Shown: in pieces, positions 7,216 through 16,239 of the stretch
Layout of the letters: each line of letters begins with the position of its first letter
Position numbering within the stretch: position 1 is the stretch's first letter
Source of the DNA: Deltaproteobacteria bacterium
GTDB taxonomy: Bacteria; Myxococcota_A; Polyangia; Haliangiales; Haliangiaceae
Length of the DNA stretch: 37,214 bases
NCBI GenBank assembly: GCA_025353585.1
Contig: JANXOM010000103.1
Span: 1-37,214 of the forward strand
Direction of reading: 5' to 3'
The notes under the pieces: model-generated
The model's input: the letters and a program-made list of their open reading frames with translations, nothing else
The model's database searches: none
Told to the model about the DNA's origin: nothing
Made by a program: the position numbers and the translations under genes

Positions 7216-8580
7216 CTACTCCTCGCGCTTGCGGGGGCGCGCGATGCCGTACTCGTCGAGCCGGTTGATCAGCGTCCGCCGCGAGATGCCGAGCTGCTCG
7301 GCCGCGCGCGTCTGGTTGCCAGCGCACTTGTCGAGCGCCTCGAGGATCCGCTGCTTCTCCAGCTCGGCGACGGTCGCGCGGACCTGGCTCGGCATGTCCG
7401 AGTGCGAGGACGCCATCCCCGGCGGCGGCGTCGTCGGCGACGAGCGCATCCGCGGCCCGCTGCCGGCGCGTCTGTCGTCGAGCGTGAGGTGCTGGCGCTC
7501 GATCGTGGAGCCGGTGGCGAGGAGCACGGCGCGCTCGCACGCGTTGCGCAGCTCGCGGATGTTGCCGGGCCACTCGTGCTCGGACAGCCACGCCTTCGCG
7601 TCATCGGTGAGCGTGAACGAGCGGCCGAGCGGGCCGGCCGCCGACATCACGAACTGCTCGGCGAGCGGGAGGACCTCGTCCTTGCGCGCGCGCAGCGGCG
7701 GGATCGTGAACGACGCGCCGGCGAGCCGGAAGTAGAGGTCCCGGCGGAAGCGACCCACGTCGACCTCGGCCGCGAGGTCCTTGTGCGTGGCCGCGACGAA
7801 GCGCACGTCCACGGGGCGGCCCTGCGCCGAGCCGGTGCGCCGGACGGCGGAGTCCTCCATCACACGGAGGAGCTTGAGCTGCAGGCTGGTCGGCAGCTCG
7901 GCGATGTCGTTCAGGAACACGGTCCCGTTGTCGGCGTGCTCGATCGCGCCGGCCTTGCCCGCGGCCTCGTTGCCAAAGATCTCGGCCTCGAGGACCGGCT
8001 CGCTGATCGCGGCGCAGTTGATGCGCACGAAGGGCCCGGTGCGGCGCGGCGACATCTCGTGGATGCGCTCGGCGAACTTCTTCTTGCCGGTGCCCGTCTC
8101 GCCGAGGATGAGGACGCTGAGGCGGCCGACCGCGATGCGCGCGGCGGAGGTCTCGAGCGCCGCGAGCTGCGACGACTTCGGCGGCAGCTCGCGCCGGCTC
8201 GCCGTGCGGGTCTGCACCATCACGGTCACGGCGCCGATCAGGAACGGCATGCCGATGCCGAGGCGGACCTTCACCTTCGTCGGGGTGCGCGCCCCATCGA
8301 CGAACGTGCCGTTGGAGCTCCCCTCGTCTTCGATCTCGACGTCGTACCCGACCAGGAGGTTCGCGTGGTGGCGCGAGACGGAGCCCGAGTCGATGACGAT
8401 GTCACACTTGGCCGCGCGGCCGATCGTCAGCGTGCCCGCGCCGGGGAGCGGGACCACCTGCAGGGCCGCGCCATCGATGACGAGCAGGACCCGGTCGCCG
8501 AATGGCGTCTGGCGGTCGATCTGCTCGGTCGTCGCTCCAGGCTCGTCGTCGGTCACTCGCGTAGGGTATGCGGCGTGCAC
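7216..8580 (-). CDS. FHA-AAA+ regulator lacking the GAFTGA loop
   Basis: A 454-aa protein built like a bacterial enhancer-binding protein. An FHA domain (about 30-118; GR at 54-55, SRHH at 69-72, SNGT at 89-92) should bind phosphothreonine. A sigma-54-activator-type AAA+ domain (about 135-370) follows, then a Fis-type helix-turn-helix (about 415-448, NQTRAAEQLGISRRTLINRL). Walker A reads GETGTGKK (160-167). The usual GAFTGA loop that contacts sigma-54 is missing: the sequence runs from EIFGNEAAGK straight to AGAIEHADNGT. Walker B is FLND instead of FLDE. It is therefore probably not a normal sigma-54 activator; it may act as a DNA-binding phosphoprotein reader. It starts (GTG 8580, or GTG 8556) 25 bp after the kinase-STAND gene, a natural source of phosphothreonine. 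Confidence 0.85.
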   Translation of the reverse strand: MHAAYPTRVTDDEPGATTEQIDRQTPFGDRVLLVIDGAALQVVPLPGAGTLTIGRAAKCDIVIDSGSVSRHHANLLVGYDVEIEDEGSSNGTFVDGARTPTKVKVRLGIGMPFLIGAVTVMVQTRTASRRELPPKSSQLAALETSAARIAVGRLSVLILGETGTGKKKFAERIHEMSPRRTGPFVRINCAAISEPVLEAEIFGNEAAGKAGAIEHADNGTVFLNDIAELPTSLQLKLLRVMEDSAVRRTGSAQGRPVDVRFVAATHKDLAAEVDVGRFRRDLYFRLAGASFTIPPLRARKDEVLPLAEQFVMSAAGPLGRSFTLTDDAKAWLSEHEWPGNIRELRNACERAVLLATGSTIERQHLTLDDRRAGSGPRMRSSPTTPPPGMASSHSDMPSQVRATVAELEKQRILEALDKCAGNQTRAAEQLGISRRTLINRLDEYGIARPRKREE

Positions 8581-8605
8581 CTGCGACGCAAGTCACGCGG
8601 TCGCA

Positions 8606-11600
8606 TCACCGGGCGCACGTCGGCGCGGTCGGCTGGAGCTTGCCGTCACGGACGGCGAACGGGACGCGGCACTCGATGTCGTGGACGAGGTCGGCGGCGG
8701 GGCGGGTGTCGCGTCCGAAGTCGATCGTGCCGATGTGCGCGCCCTGGAGCGCGAGCTCGCTGCCCGAGCCGAACGAGATCCCGTCCTGCGTGTGCAGGAG
8801 ATCGAGGTTGAACACGAGGTCGTCGCCGGTCGCGCGCTCCCAGATCGTGGTGGTGCCGCGCGCGGTGCGCAGGAGCAGCTCGCCGGTGCGGTCGAACATC
8901 GGCGCGAAGCCGGTGGAGTCGGATGCCTCGAGGCGGCGGACCACCTCGCTGGTCTTGCCGTCGAGGATCACGGTCACGCCGCTCGCGAGCTCGATCGCGA
9001 CCCACGCGCCGCCCTGCGTCGCGGCCTGGTACTCGACCATCTCCCCGAGCTCGAGCTCGTGTACGGGACGCGTGCCGACATACGTGACGAGCTTGCCGTC
9101 CGCGTAGCCGACGAGCGTGCCGGCGGCGGAGGTGCCGATCGAGCTCGCCTTGACGACGTCGATGAGGCGCTCCCACGTGTTGGCGCGGTAGGCCCAGCGC
9201 CACAGCGCGCCCGGTCCCGGCGAGTCGAGGATCAGCAGGTGGTCGTCGCCATCGAAGGCGATCAAGCCGCCGTGGCCTCCGGTCGCGTCGGACGTGGCGC
9301 CGATCTGCCGGGCATCGCGATCGTAGACCTCGACGGTGCCATCGCTGCCGTTGCCGCCGGTGACCGCGGCGCGGCCGGTGACGGGGTCGGTGATCACGAG
9401 CGCGATGTCGTGCTCGGCCGGCGTCTCGCCGACGACGCGGCCGCCCGCGTAGTAGCGCGTGCGCCCGTCGCTGCACATGTAGGCGGTGCCGATGCCGGCG
9501 GGCGCCGAGCCCACGTTCGCGCACGGGTCGGGCCCGAACACGAGCTGCGGGTCGTCGGCGCGATGGATCGCGAAGGTGGAGTCGCTGCCGATCGACGCGA
9601 CCAGCGTGCCGGACAGCTCGAGGAAGTTGATCGCGGTCGTGTGGGTGGGCAGCGACGCGACGAGCGTGGCGCCGTGGTAGTGGCGGAGGCGGCCGTCGTC
9701 GGAGCCGGTCCACAGCTCCTCGCCCTGCACGACCACGGAGCCGCCGAGATCGATGTTGTACGTCGCGATCAGCGCGCCGGTCTTGCGATCGTAGAGCGCG
9801 ACCTCGTGCGGCGTGCCGGACACGATGCGGGCGCTGTCGAGCGAGAAGCTCAGGCCGCCGGTCGCGGGCGGATGGATGACGAAGCGCGGCGTGCCGTCGG
9901 GGGCGAGCACGTGGATCACGCCGGCCTTGTCCGGATACGCGAGCGCGCTGCCATCGGGCGCGGCCGCGATCAGCCCGTGCAGGTCGTGCGCGATCTCGCG
10001 CGCCGTCATCGTGGTGAGGTCGACGATCATCGCGGTGGGGCCCGCGCCGAGCACGACGTGACCGGCGAGGAACATCGGCTCCACCTCCAGCGTGGGGCGC
10101 TCGGAGGCGAAGTGGCGCCGCGCCGCGCCGGTGAAGTCGACCACCGTGACGCCGTCGTCGACGACGAGGGTCAGCTCGTCGGCCCCGGGCCCGAGCGCCC
10201 CCGAGTGCACGCCGGTCGTGACCTTGAACCGACCGAGCGGCCGGTGCGCGGCGTCGAGCACGAGGATCGCGTCGTGGCCGATGGCGAGGACCCGGCGTTG
10301 CGCATCGACGCGGAGCATGAACGTGTCGCCGATGTCGGTCGGCAGCTCGGCCGTGACGACCGCGTCGGGGCCGTACCAGCGCAGCGCGCCGGCGTGCGTC
10401 CCGACGAGGAACCCACCATCGGGCGTGGGGATCATCCCGCTGACGGTGCCCTTGCGATCCACCACGAGCTCGGAGCGCCACGCGCGGCTCGCCACGCGGA
10501 TCATGAAGCGCAGGCCAGGCGTGTCGGCCCCTCTTCGCAGCGCGGCCGCGAAGTAAGCGAGCGCGGGGAGCTCGCGGCCGTCGTTGAGCTCGACGCGGCC
10601 CTGGGTGACCAGCGTCTTCGTGAGGCTGTCGTCGACGAGCTTGCTGGCGGCGCGGACCGCCGCTTCGCTGCGCTCGGCCTTGTCGGCGCTGTCGCGGGCC
10701 TGGAGGCTGAGCGCGGCCATCGCGGCGGCGAGCGCGACGAGGAGCAGCATGGCGGCGATGACGGCGCCGCGGCGGAGGCGGCGGGCGCGGCGGGCGGCGA
10801 GATCGGAGGCGGCGGCGAAGGCGCGCTCGTCGTCCGTCAGCGCGACGTCGCGGGCCACGAGGCGGCGGAGCTCGGCGAGGGCCTCGCCGCGCCAGAGGGC
10901 ATCGGGGCGGCGGTGCGTGTCGAGCCAGCGGCGGGCGGCGGCGCGGACATCGCCGACGAGCGCGCGATCGGTCGCGTCCTCGCGGCGCCACCGCGCGAGC
11001 CGGTCCCAGCGCTCGGCGAGGCACTCGTGGACGATCTCGACGATGTCACGATCCTCGTCTTCCCGGACGACGAGCAGGCGCGCGTCGACGAGGTGGGCGA
11101 GGACGGCGCGCGCGCCGGGGAGCTGCTCGAGCTCGCGACGCGGCGCCGGGATCCGCGTGCCATCCCCGGCGACGAGCCGCGCGAACAGCGTGCGCACGAC
11201 CGCCTGATCGCGGCGGGCGAGCGAGTCGTAGATCTGATCGGCGTACGTCGAGAGCGCGCCGGCCACGCCGCCGAGCGCGATGTACGACTCGCGCGTGATG
11301 CGCCGCGTGACCTTGTCGCGCGCGTCCCACAGCTGCGCGGCCGTGAACGAGAGCAGCGGCAACGACGCCGGGCGGCCGGCCACCTCCGCGACCATGTCGT
11401 CGACGACGGCCGGATCCACGGCGACCGCGGCCCGGCGGGCGGGCTCGATGACGATGCGCCGCAGCGCCTCGGGCAGCGGCGTGCCGAGGACGAACACCTC
11501 GAACTTCCCGCGGAACGCCGCCTCCGACTCGATGACGGCGGCGAAGTCATCGCGCAGCGTCACCACCACGCGCACGGGCGACGAGGTCGCATCGGCCGCC

Positions 11601-13825
11601 GCCGCGAGCGTGTCCGCGAACCGCGCGCGCTCGGCGGGATCGCCGCACAGCGTGACGAGCTCCTCGAGCTGGTCGATGACGATGACGAGCCCGCGGGGCG
11701 CCGACTCCCCGAGCTCCCGCAGCCGGCCGGCGAGCGCGCGGTCGTCCTGCGAGTCGCTGCTCACCTCGGGGACGGCCGCGAGCGCGTGCATCGGGTGGCG
11801 CCCCGGCCGCAGCGTGACGACGCGGTACTGCTCGGCGAGTCGCGGCAGGACGCCGGCGTGGATGAAGCTCGACTTGCCGGCGCCGCTCGGCCCCAGGACC
11901 GCGATCATCGGCGCGCGGATGAGCCGGTTCGCGAGCGCCTCGACCTCGCGCTCGCGGCCGACGAACCGCTCCGCGTCGGCCGTGCGATACGCGGCGAGGC
12001 CTGGATACGGCGAGACGTCGTCGGCCGCGTCGTGGGCGGTGTCGCTGTCCTCGGTCGTGAGCGCGGCGAGGCGCTCGCCGGCCGCGTCGTCATCGCGCTC
12101 GAAGCCCCACGGCGCGGCGACGAGGCGCGCGACGCCGCGTCCGCTGCGCCAGAGCAGGAACAGCTCGGGCTCGGCGCTCGGCAAGGGCGCGATCACCTGC
12201 GCGAGCGGCGAGAGGCGCACGACGACCGTGCCGGCGCTGTCGAGGAGCGCGACCTCGCCGTCGGCGAGCGGCTCGCCCCACACGAGCACGCGCTCGCGGT
12301 CTCGCCGGCGCGGTCCCTGCCAGCTCTCCGCGCCGCCGGGCCGCCCGACGACGAGCTGGTACGCGAGCAGGGGCTCGATCGGGCGGAGCGCGAGCGCCGC
12401 GTCCTCCACGTCGGCGGTCAACGCCGCGGCCGAGCGTACGCGGTCGCGGTCGTCGAGCCGATCCGCGAGCACGGCGAGGTCCTCGCTGCCGGCGAGCGCC
12501 GCCAGGAGCCCGGGCACGCCGCCCTCTCCGGTCGCCGCGACGGCCACGCGCGCGAGCTCGAGCCACGGGCCCGCGTCGTCGCGCCCGACGACGCCCCGCG
12601 CCCCCTCGCGTACGGCGGGGACCGGCGGCACGGCCGCGTCGCGCGGCAGCCCCGACAGCGCGAGCACGGCGAGCCAGCGGCACGTGATCGCGACGAGCTC
12701 GCGCACGGCGGCGTCCGCCTCGACGGTCGTGGTCGCCGAGGCCACGTGCGCGACCGCATCCGCGATCGGCTGCGGCCCCGCGCGCAGCCACACGTCGCGC
12801 GTGTACGGATCGAAGATCGGCACGATCTCCTGGGCGCCCGTGCCGACGGCGCGCTGCACGGCGTTACCGAACGCGAGGGCGGTCTGCCAGCGCGCGGCCG
12901 GATCCTTCTCGAGGGCGTGCAGCACGGCCTCGGCGAGCGGCGCCGGAACGCGCTCGGGCAGCGGCGGCGGCGGGCGGCGCAGGTGCGCGTCGACGAGCGT
13001 GCCGCGATCCGTGAAGCGAAACGGCACGCTGCCGGCGACGCAGCGATACGCCAGGATGCCGAGCGCGTAGACATCGGCGCGCGCGTCGACGCTCGACGCA
13101 TCGGTCCACTGCTCGGGCGACATGTAGTGCGGCGAGCCGAGCGTGGCGCCGTGCTCGGTCAGGCGCTCGTCCTCGTCGACGATCTCGGGCGCCGGGGTGC
13201 CCTCGGCGTCCACGCTGCGGGCGGCGGGGGGCTCGAGCGCGAGGCCCTTCGCGATCCCGAGATCGATGAGCTTGGGCAGGAGCTGCCCGGCGCGCTCGAT
13301 CACCATCACGTTGCTGCCCTTGATGTCGCGGTGGACGATGCCGAGCTCGTGCGCCGTGTGCACGACCTCGCAGAGCCGCGCGAACAGCGGGCCGAAGATC
13401 GCCGGCGGGATCGGGCCGCGTCGGACCACCAGCTCGTCCAGCGTGGCGCCGCGGACGTGCTCCATCGCGATCCACAGGATGCCGTCGGGCTCGGCGCCGA
13501 ACGCGTAGATGTGCGCGGCGTACGGGTGGTCGAGCCGCGAGGCGAGCTTGGCCTCGCGCAAGAAGCGATCGATCCGGATCGGCGAGAGGTGGCCGTCGCG
13601 GCGCAGCACCTTGATGACGGCGGAGCGGCCGAGCTGCGTCTGCTCCGCGCGGTAGACGTCGCCCGAGCCGCCGCGGCCGAGCTGCTCGAGCACGTCGAAC
13701 TTGCCGAGCGTGCGGCCGATCAGCGAGCCCGCCGCAGCCGGCGCGGAGGCCGCCGCGGGCTCGACCACGCGCGCCGGCGCCGCCGCCCCGGGCAGGATCT
13801 CGGTCGCCGCGTCGTCAGGCCCCAC
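8606..13825 (-). CDS. Ser/Thr kinase-STAND NTPase-TM-beta-propeller protein
   Basis: A 1739-aa multidomain receptor-like protein. The kinase domain spans about 40-310, with glycine loop LGRGGSGDVY, lysine in SAVIKVL, catalytic HRDIKGSNV, metal motif DLG (in place of DFG) and SPEQW. A linker of about 300 aa follows. From about 605 comes an nSTAND1-like NTPase: the entry motif SPYPGLAAYRTADAERFVGR, then P-loop GPSGAGKSS near 645 and an acidic Walker-B-like VIVIDQLEEL. A single TM segment lies near 1013-1037 (AVIAAMLLLVALAAAMAALS). The rest (about 1100-1739) is beta-rich and propeller-like. The kinase and NTPase should face the cytoplasm and the propeller the periplasm. STAND proteins act as ligand-triggered switches, and related NTPases occur in phage defence, but no such role is shown here. 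The start is GTG 13825, 33 bp after maeB. Confidence 0.85.
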   Translation of the reverse strand: MGPDDAATEILPGAAAPARVVEPAAASAPAAAGSLIGRTLGKFDVLEQLGRGGSGDVYRAEQTQLGRSAVIKVLRRDGHLSPIRIDRFLREAKLASRLDHPYAAHIYAFGAEPDGILWIAMEHVRGATLDELVVRRGPIPPAIFGPLFARLCEVVHTAHELGIVHRDIKGSNVMVIERAGQLLPKLIDLGIAKGLALEPPAARSVDAEGTPAPEIVDEDERLTEHGATLGSPHYMSPEQWTDASSVDARADVYALGILAYRCVAGSVPFRFTDRGTLVDAHLRRPPPPLPERVPAPLAEAVLHALEKDPAARWQTALAFGNAVQRAVGTGAQEIVPIFDPYTRDVWLRAGPQPIADAVAHVASATTTVEADAAVRELVAITCRWLAVLALSGLPRDAAVPPVPAVREGARGVVGRDDAGPWLELARVAVAATGEGGVPGLLAALAGSEDLAVLADRLDDRDRVRSAAALTADVEDAALALRPIEPLLAYQLVVGRPGGAESWQGPRRRDRERVLVWGEPLADGEVALLDSAGTVVVRLSPLAQVIAPLPSAEPELFLLWRSGRGVARLVAAPWGFERDDDAAGERLAALTTEDSDTAHDAADDVSPYPGLAAYRTADAERFVGREREVEALANRLIRAPMIAVLGPSGAGKSSFIHAGVLPRLAEQYRVVTLRPGRHPMHALAAVPEVSSDSQDDRALAGRLRELGESAPRGLVIVIDQLEELVTLCGDPAERARFADTLAAAADATSSPVRVVVTLRDDFAAVIESEAAFRGKFEVFVLGTPLPEALRRIVIEPARRAAVAVDPAVVDDMVAEVAGRPASLPLLSFTAAQLWDARDKVTRRITRESYIALGGVAGALSTYADQIYDSLARRDQAVVRTLFARLVAGDGTRIPAPRRELEQLPGARAVLAHLVDARLLVVREDEDRDIVEIVHECLAERWDRLARWRREDATDRALVGDVRAAARRWLDTHRRPDALWRGEALAELRRLVARDVALTDDERAFAAASDLAARRARRLRRGAVIAAMLLLVALAAAMAALSLQARDSADKAERSEAAVRAASKLVDDSLTKTLVTQGRVELNDGRELPALAYFAAALRRGADTPGLRFMIRVASRAWRSELVVDRKGTVSGMIPTPDGGFLVGTHAGALRWYGPDAVVTAELPTDIGDTFMLRVDAQRRVLAIGHDAILVLDAAHRPLGRFKVTTGVHSGALGPGADELTLVVDDGVTVVDFTGAARRHFASERPTLEVEPMFLAGHVVLGAGPTAMIVDLTTMTAREIAHDLHGLIAAAPDGSALAYPDKAGVIHVLAPDGTPRFVIHPPATGGLSFSLDSARIVSGTPHEVALYDRKTGALIATYNIDLGGSVVVQGEELWTGSDDGRLRHYHGATLVASLPTHTTAINFLELSGTLVASIGSDSTFAIHRADDPQLVFGPDPCANVGSAPAGIGTAYMCSDGRTRYYAGGRVVGETPAEHDIALVITDPVTGRAAVTGGNGSDGTVEVYDRDARQIGATSDATGGHGGLIAFDGDDHLLILDSPGPGALWRWAYRANTWERLIDVVKASSIGTSAAGTLVGYADGKLVTYVGTRPVHELELGEMVEYQAATQGGAWVAIELASGVTVILDGKTSEVVRRLEASDSTGFAPMFDRTGELLLRTARGTTTIWERATGDDLVFNLDLLHTQDGISFGSGSELALQGAHIGTIDFGRDTRPAADLVHDIECRVPFAVRDGKLQPTAPTCAR

Positions 13826-13858
13826 GCGTTCATTCTACCCCGCGGACCGCCAGGTCGC

Positions 13859-16132
13859 TCAGGCGGTCGGCGGGGCCTTGCTGCTCTGCTGCGCCTTCAG
13901 CACGACGTAGGCCGTCATGTTCACGATCTCGTCGACGGTGACGTTGTTCTGCAACGCCGCGCACGGCCGCGACACGCCGAGCAAGATCGGCCCCATCGCC
14001 CCCGCGCCGCCGAGCACCTTCAGCGTCTGATAGGCCGCGTTGCCGGCCGCGAGCGACGAGAACACCAGCGTGTTCGCCGCGCGCGTGAGCCGCGAGAACG
14101 GGAAGTATTGCTGGCGCTTCTCGGCGTCGAGCGCGATCTCCGGCTGCATCTCGCCGTCGATCTCGAGCTCCGGCCGCGCCGCGCGCACGATCTCGAGCGC
14201 CTTGCGGATCTTCGTCACCTCGGGGTGATGAACGGTGCCGAAGTTCGAGTAGCTGATCATCGCGATGCGCGGCACCACGCCGAAGCTCTGCACGCTGTCC
14301 GCCATCTGCAGGGTGATGTTCGCGAGCGTCTCGGCGTCGGGATCGATGTTGAACACCGTGTCGCCGAAGAACTTCACGCTGTTCTGCAGGACCATCATGT
14401 ACATGCCGACGGCGACCTTCGCGCCCGGCTGCAGGCCGAAGATCTCGAGCGGCGGGCGCACGGTGTCGGGGTAGTTGAGGCGCAGGCCCGAGACCATGCC
14501 GTCGGCGTCGCCGCGGTCGACCATGAGCGCCGCGTAGTAGTCGCTTTTCTGGGCGAGCGACTGCGCGGCGAACCGCGTGAGGCCCTTGCGCTGGCGCAGG
14601 TCGTACAGCCGGTCGACGTACGCCTGGTTCAGGGTCGCGCGCGGGTCGACGATCTCGGCGCCCGTGGAGAGCAGATCCAGTGACAGCTCCTCGCACAGCT
14701 TCTCGATCTCGGCCGGCCGCCCGACGAGGATCGGCTTCGCGATGCCCTCGTCGACGATCTGCTGCACCGCGCGCAGGAGCCGCGGGTTCGCGGCGTGCGG
14801 GAACACGATCCGCTTCGGCTCGCGGCGCGCCTCCTTGCCGATCGTGCGCATGATCGAGTACGCGGCGTTGCTGCCCTTCGACATCAGCTTCTCGCGGTAC
14901 TCCGCGATGTCGAACTGGATCCGCGCCACGCCGCTCTCCATCGCCGCCTTCGCGACGGCGGGCGCGACCCACCACAGGACGCGCGGGTCGAACGGCTTCG
15001 GGATGAAGTAGTCCGGCCCCATCTTCAGCGCCTTGCCGCCGTACGCCATGATCACGGAGTCGGGCACCGGCTCGCGCGTCAGCTCGGACAGCGCGTGGGC
15101 GGCGGCGAGCTTCATCGCCTCCGACACGCCGGTGGCGCGGCAGTCGAGCGCGCCGCGGAAGATGTACGGGAACCCGAGGACGTTGTTGACCTGGTTCGGG
15201 TAGTCGCTGCGGCCGGTGGCGACGAGCGCGTCGGGGCGCGCGGCGATGGCGTCGGGGTAGCTGATCTCCGGATCGGGGTTCGCGAGGGCGAAGATGATCG
15301 GGCGCGGGCCCATCGTCTTGAGCCACTCGGGCTTCACGGTGTTCGCGACGGAGAGGCCCATGAACATGTCGGCGCCGACCATCGCGTCCGCGAGCGTGCG
15401 GCGGCCGTCGTCGGGGATCGCGAGCTTCTGCTTGTGCTTGTTGAGATCGGTGCGGCCGCGGTGGAGGACGCCCTTGCTGTCGCAGAGGACGACGTTCTCG
15501 CGCTTCACGCCGAGCTGGATGAAGAACTCGACGCACGCGATCGCGCCCGCGCCGGCGCCCGACACCACGAGCTTCAGCTGGTCGAGCTTCTTCTCGGCGA
15601 GCTCCACGGCGTTGAGCATGCCGGCGCCGGAGATGATGGCCGTGCCGTGCTGGTCGTCGTGGAAGACGGGGATGCGCATGCGCGCGCGGAGCTTCTCCTC
15701 GACCTCGAAGCAGGCCGGCGCGGAGATGTCCTCGAGGTTGATGCCGCCGAAGGTCGGCTCGAGCGAGGCGATGATCTCGACGAGCTTGTCGGGGTCCTTC
15801 TCGTTGATCTCGAGATCGAAGACGTCGATGTCGGCGAACTTCTTGAAGAGGCAGGCCTTGCCCTCCATGACGGGCTTGCCGGCGGCGGCGCCGATGTCGC
15901 CGAGCCCGAGGACGGCGGTGCCGTTCGAGATGACGGCGACGAGGTTCCCGCGCGCCGTGTACTCCCACGACATGTCCTCGTCGGCCTGGATCGCGAGGCA
16001 GGGGTCCGCGACGCCGGGCGTGTACGCGAGCGACAGGTCGATCTGGCTGACGAGAGGCTTCGTCGGGACGACCTCGATCTTCCCCTTGCGGCCGCGCGAG
16101 TGATACTCGAGCGCGTCTTCCTTGCGGTGCAT
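13859..16132 (-). CDS. maeB: NADP-type malic enzyme with Pta-like domain
   Basis: A 757-aa fusion typical of bacterial MaeB. The malic enzyme half (about 1-430) has [12 protein letters not shown], the lysine region [16 protein letters not shown], the metal-binding segment [10 protein letters not shown], the dinucleotide-binding [12 protein letters not shown] and ALANPDPEI. The C-terminal half (about 435-757) resembles phosphotransacetylase, as in [16 protein letters not shown] and [16 protein letters not shown]; in characterised MaeB this part is regulatory. The enzyme decarboxylates malate to pyruvate with reduction of NAD(P). Start is ATG 16132 and the length is normal for the family. It is the first gene of a closely spaced minus-strand row, followed 33 bp later by the kinase-STAND gene; the metabolic link is unclear. 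Confidence 0.95.
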   Translation of the reverse strand: MHRKEDALEYHSRGRKGKIEVVPTKPLVSQIDLSLAYTPGVADPCLAIQADEDMSWEYTARGNLVAVISNGTAVLGLGDIGAAAGKPVMEGKACLFKKFADIDVFDLEINEKDPDKLVEIIASLEPTFGGINLEDISAPACFEVEEKLRARMRIPVFHDDQHGTAIISGAGMLNAVELAEKKLDQLKLVVSGAGAGAIACVEFFIQLGVKRENVVLCDSKGVLHRGRTDLNKHKQKLAIPDDGRRTLADAMVGADMFMGLSVANTVKPEWLKTMGPRPIIFALANPDPEISYPDAIAARPDALVATGRSDYPNQVNNVLGFPYIFRGALDCRATGVSEAMKLAAAHALSELTREPVPDSVIMAYGGKALKMGPDYFIPKPFDPRVLWWVAPAVAKAAMESGVARIQFDIAEYREKLMSKGSNAAYSIMRTIGKEARREPKRIVFPHAANPRLLRAVQQIVDEGIAKPILVGRPAEIEKLCEELSLDLLSTGAEIVDPRATLNQAYVDRLYDLRQRKGLTRFAAQSLAQKSDYYAALMVDRGDADGMVSGLRLNYPDTVRPPLEIFGLQPGAKVAVGMYMMVLQNSVKFFGDTVFNIDPDAETLANITLQMADSVQSFGVVPRIAMISYSNFGTVHHPEVTKIRKALEIVRAARPELEIDGEMQPEIALDAEKRQQYFPFSRLTRAANTLVFSSLAAGNAAYQTLKVLGGAGAMGPILLGVSRPCAALQNNVTVDEIVNMTAYVVLKAQQSSKAPPTA

Positions 16133-16148
16133 GCCGGCACACTAGACC

Positions 16149-16164
16149 CGCGCCCGAAGGCGCG
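16149..16164 (-). promoter_or_regulatory. UUCG-tetraloop hairpin in maeB leader
   Basis: On the minus strand this reads CGCGCC-TTCG-GGCGCG, a perfect 6-bp stem closed by the extra-stable C(UUCG)G tetraloop. It ends about 16 nt before the maeB start codon. It may help end transcription from the upstream lipoprotein gene or shape maeB mRNA. No poly-U follows. Confidence 0.4.
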
Positions 16165-16189
16165 CAAATGACGGGGCCCGTCCCGGATG

Positions 16190-16219
16190 AACCGCCGAGG
16201 CCGCGGCGGCTTGGCGGTT
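16190..16219 (-). terminator. Hairpin after the GspN-GspC gene
   Basis: An imperfect palindrome bounded by AACCGCC (16190-16196) and GGCGGTT (16213-16219) starts about 20 bp past the stop codon of the minus-strand gene. It could be a transcription end together with the UUCG hairpin further on. There is no T-tract. Confidence 0.35.
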
Positions 16220-16239
16220 GGTCCCTCCAACGAGGCGGG

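Noticed and set aside
7781..14683. A 2300-codon open frame on the plus strand
   Set aside because: It is antisense to the kinase-STAND, FHA and maeB genes, which have clear motifs. The translation is dominated by Arg, Ala, Glu and Asp as expected from a GC-rich shadow frame.
5274..16132. Phage-defence island
   Set aside because: The STAND-like NTPase and the methyltransferase suggested it, but the methyltransferase is RlmI-like (rRNA), maeB is housekeeping, and there are no nucleases, toxins or mobile genes nearby.
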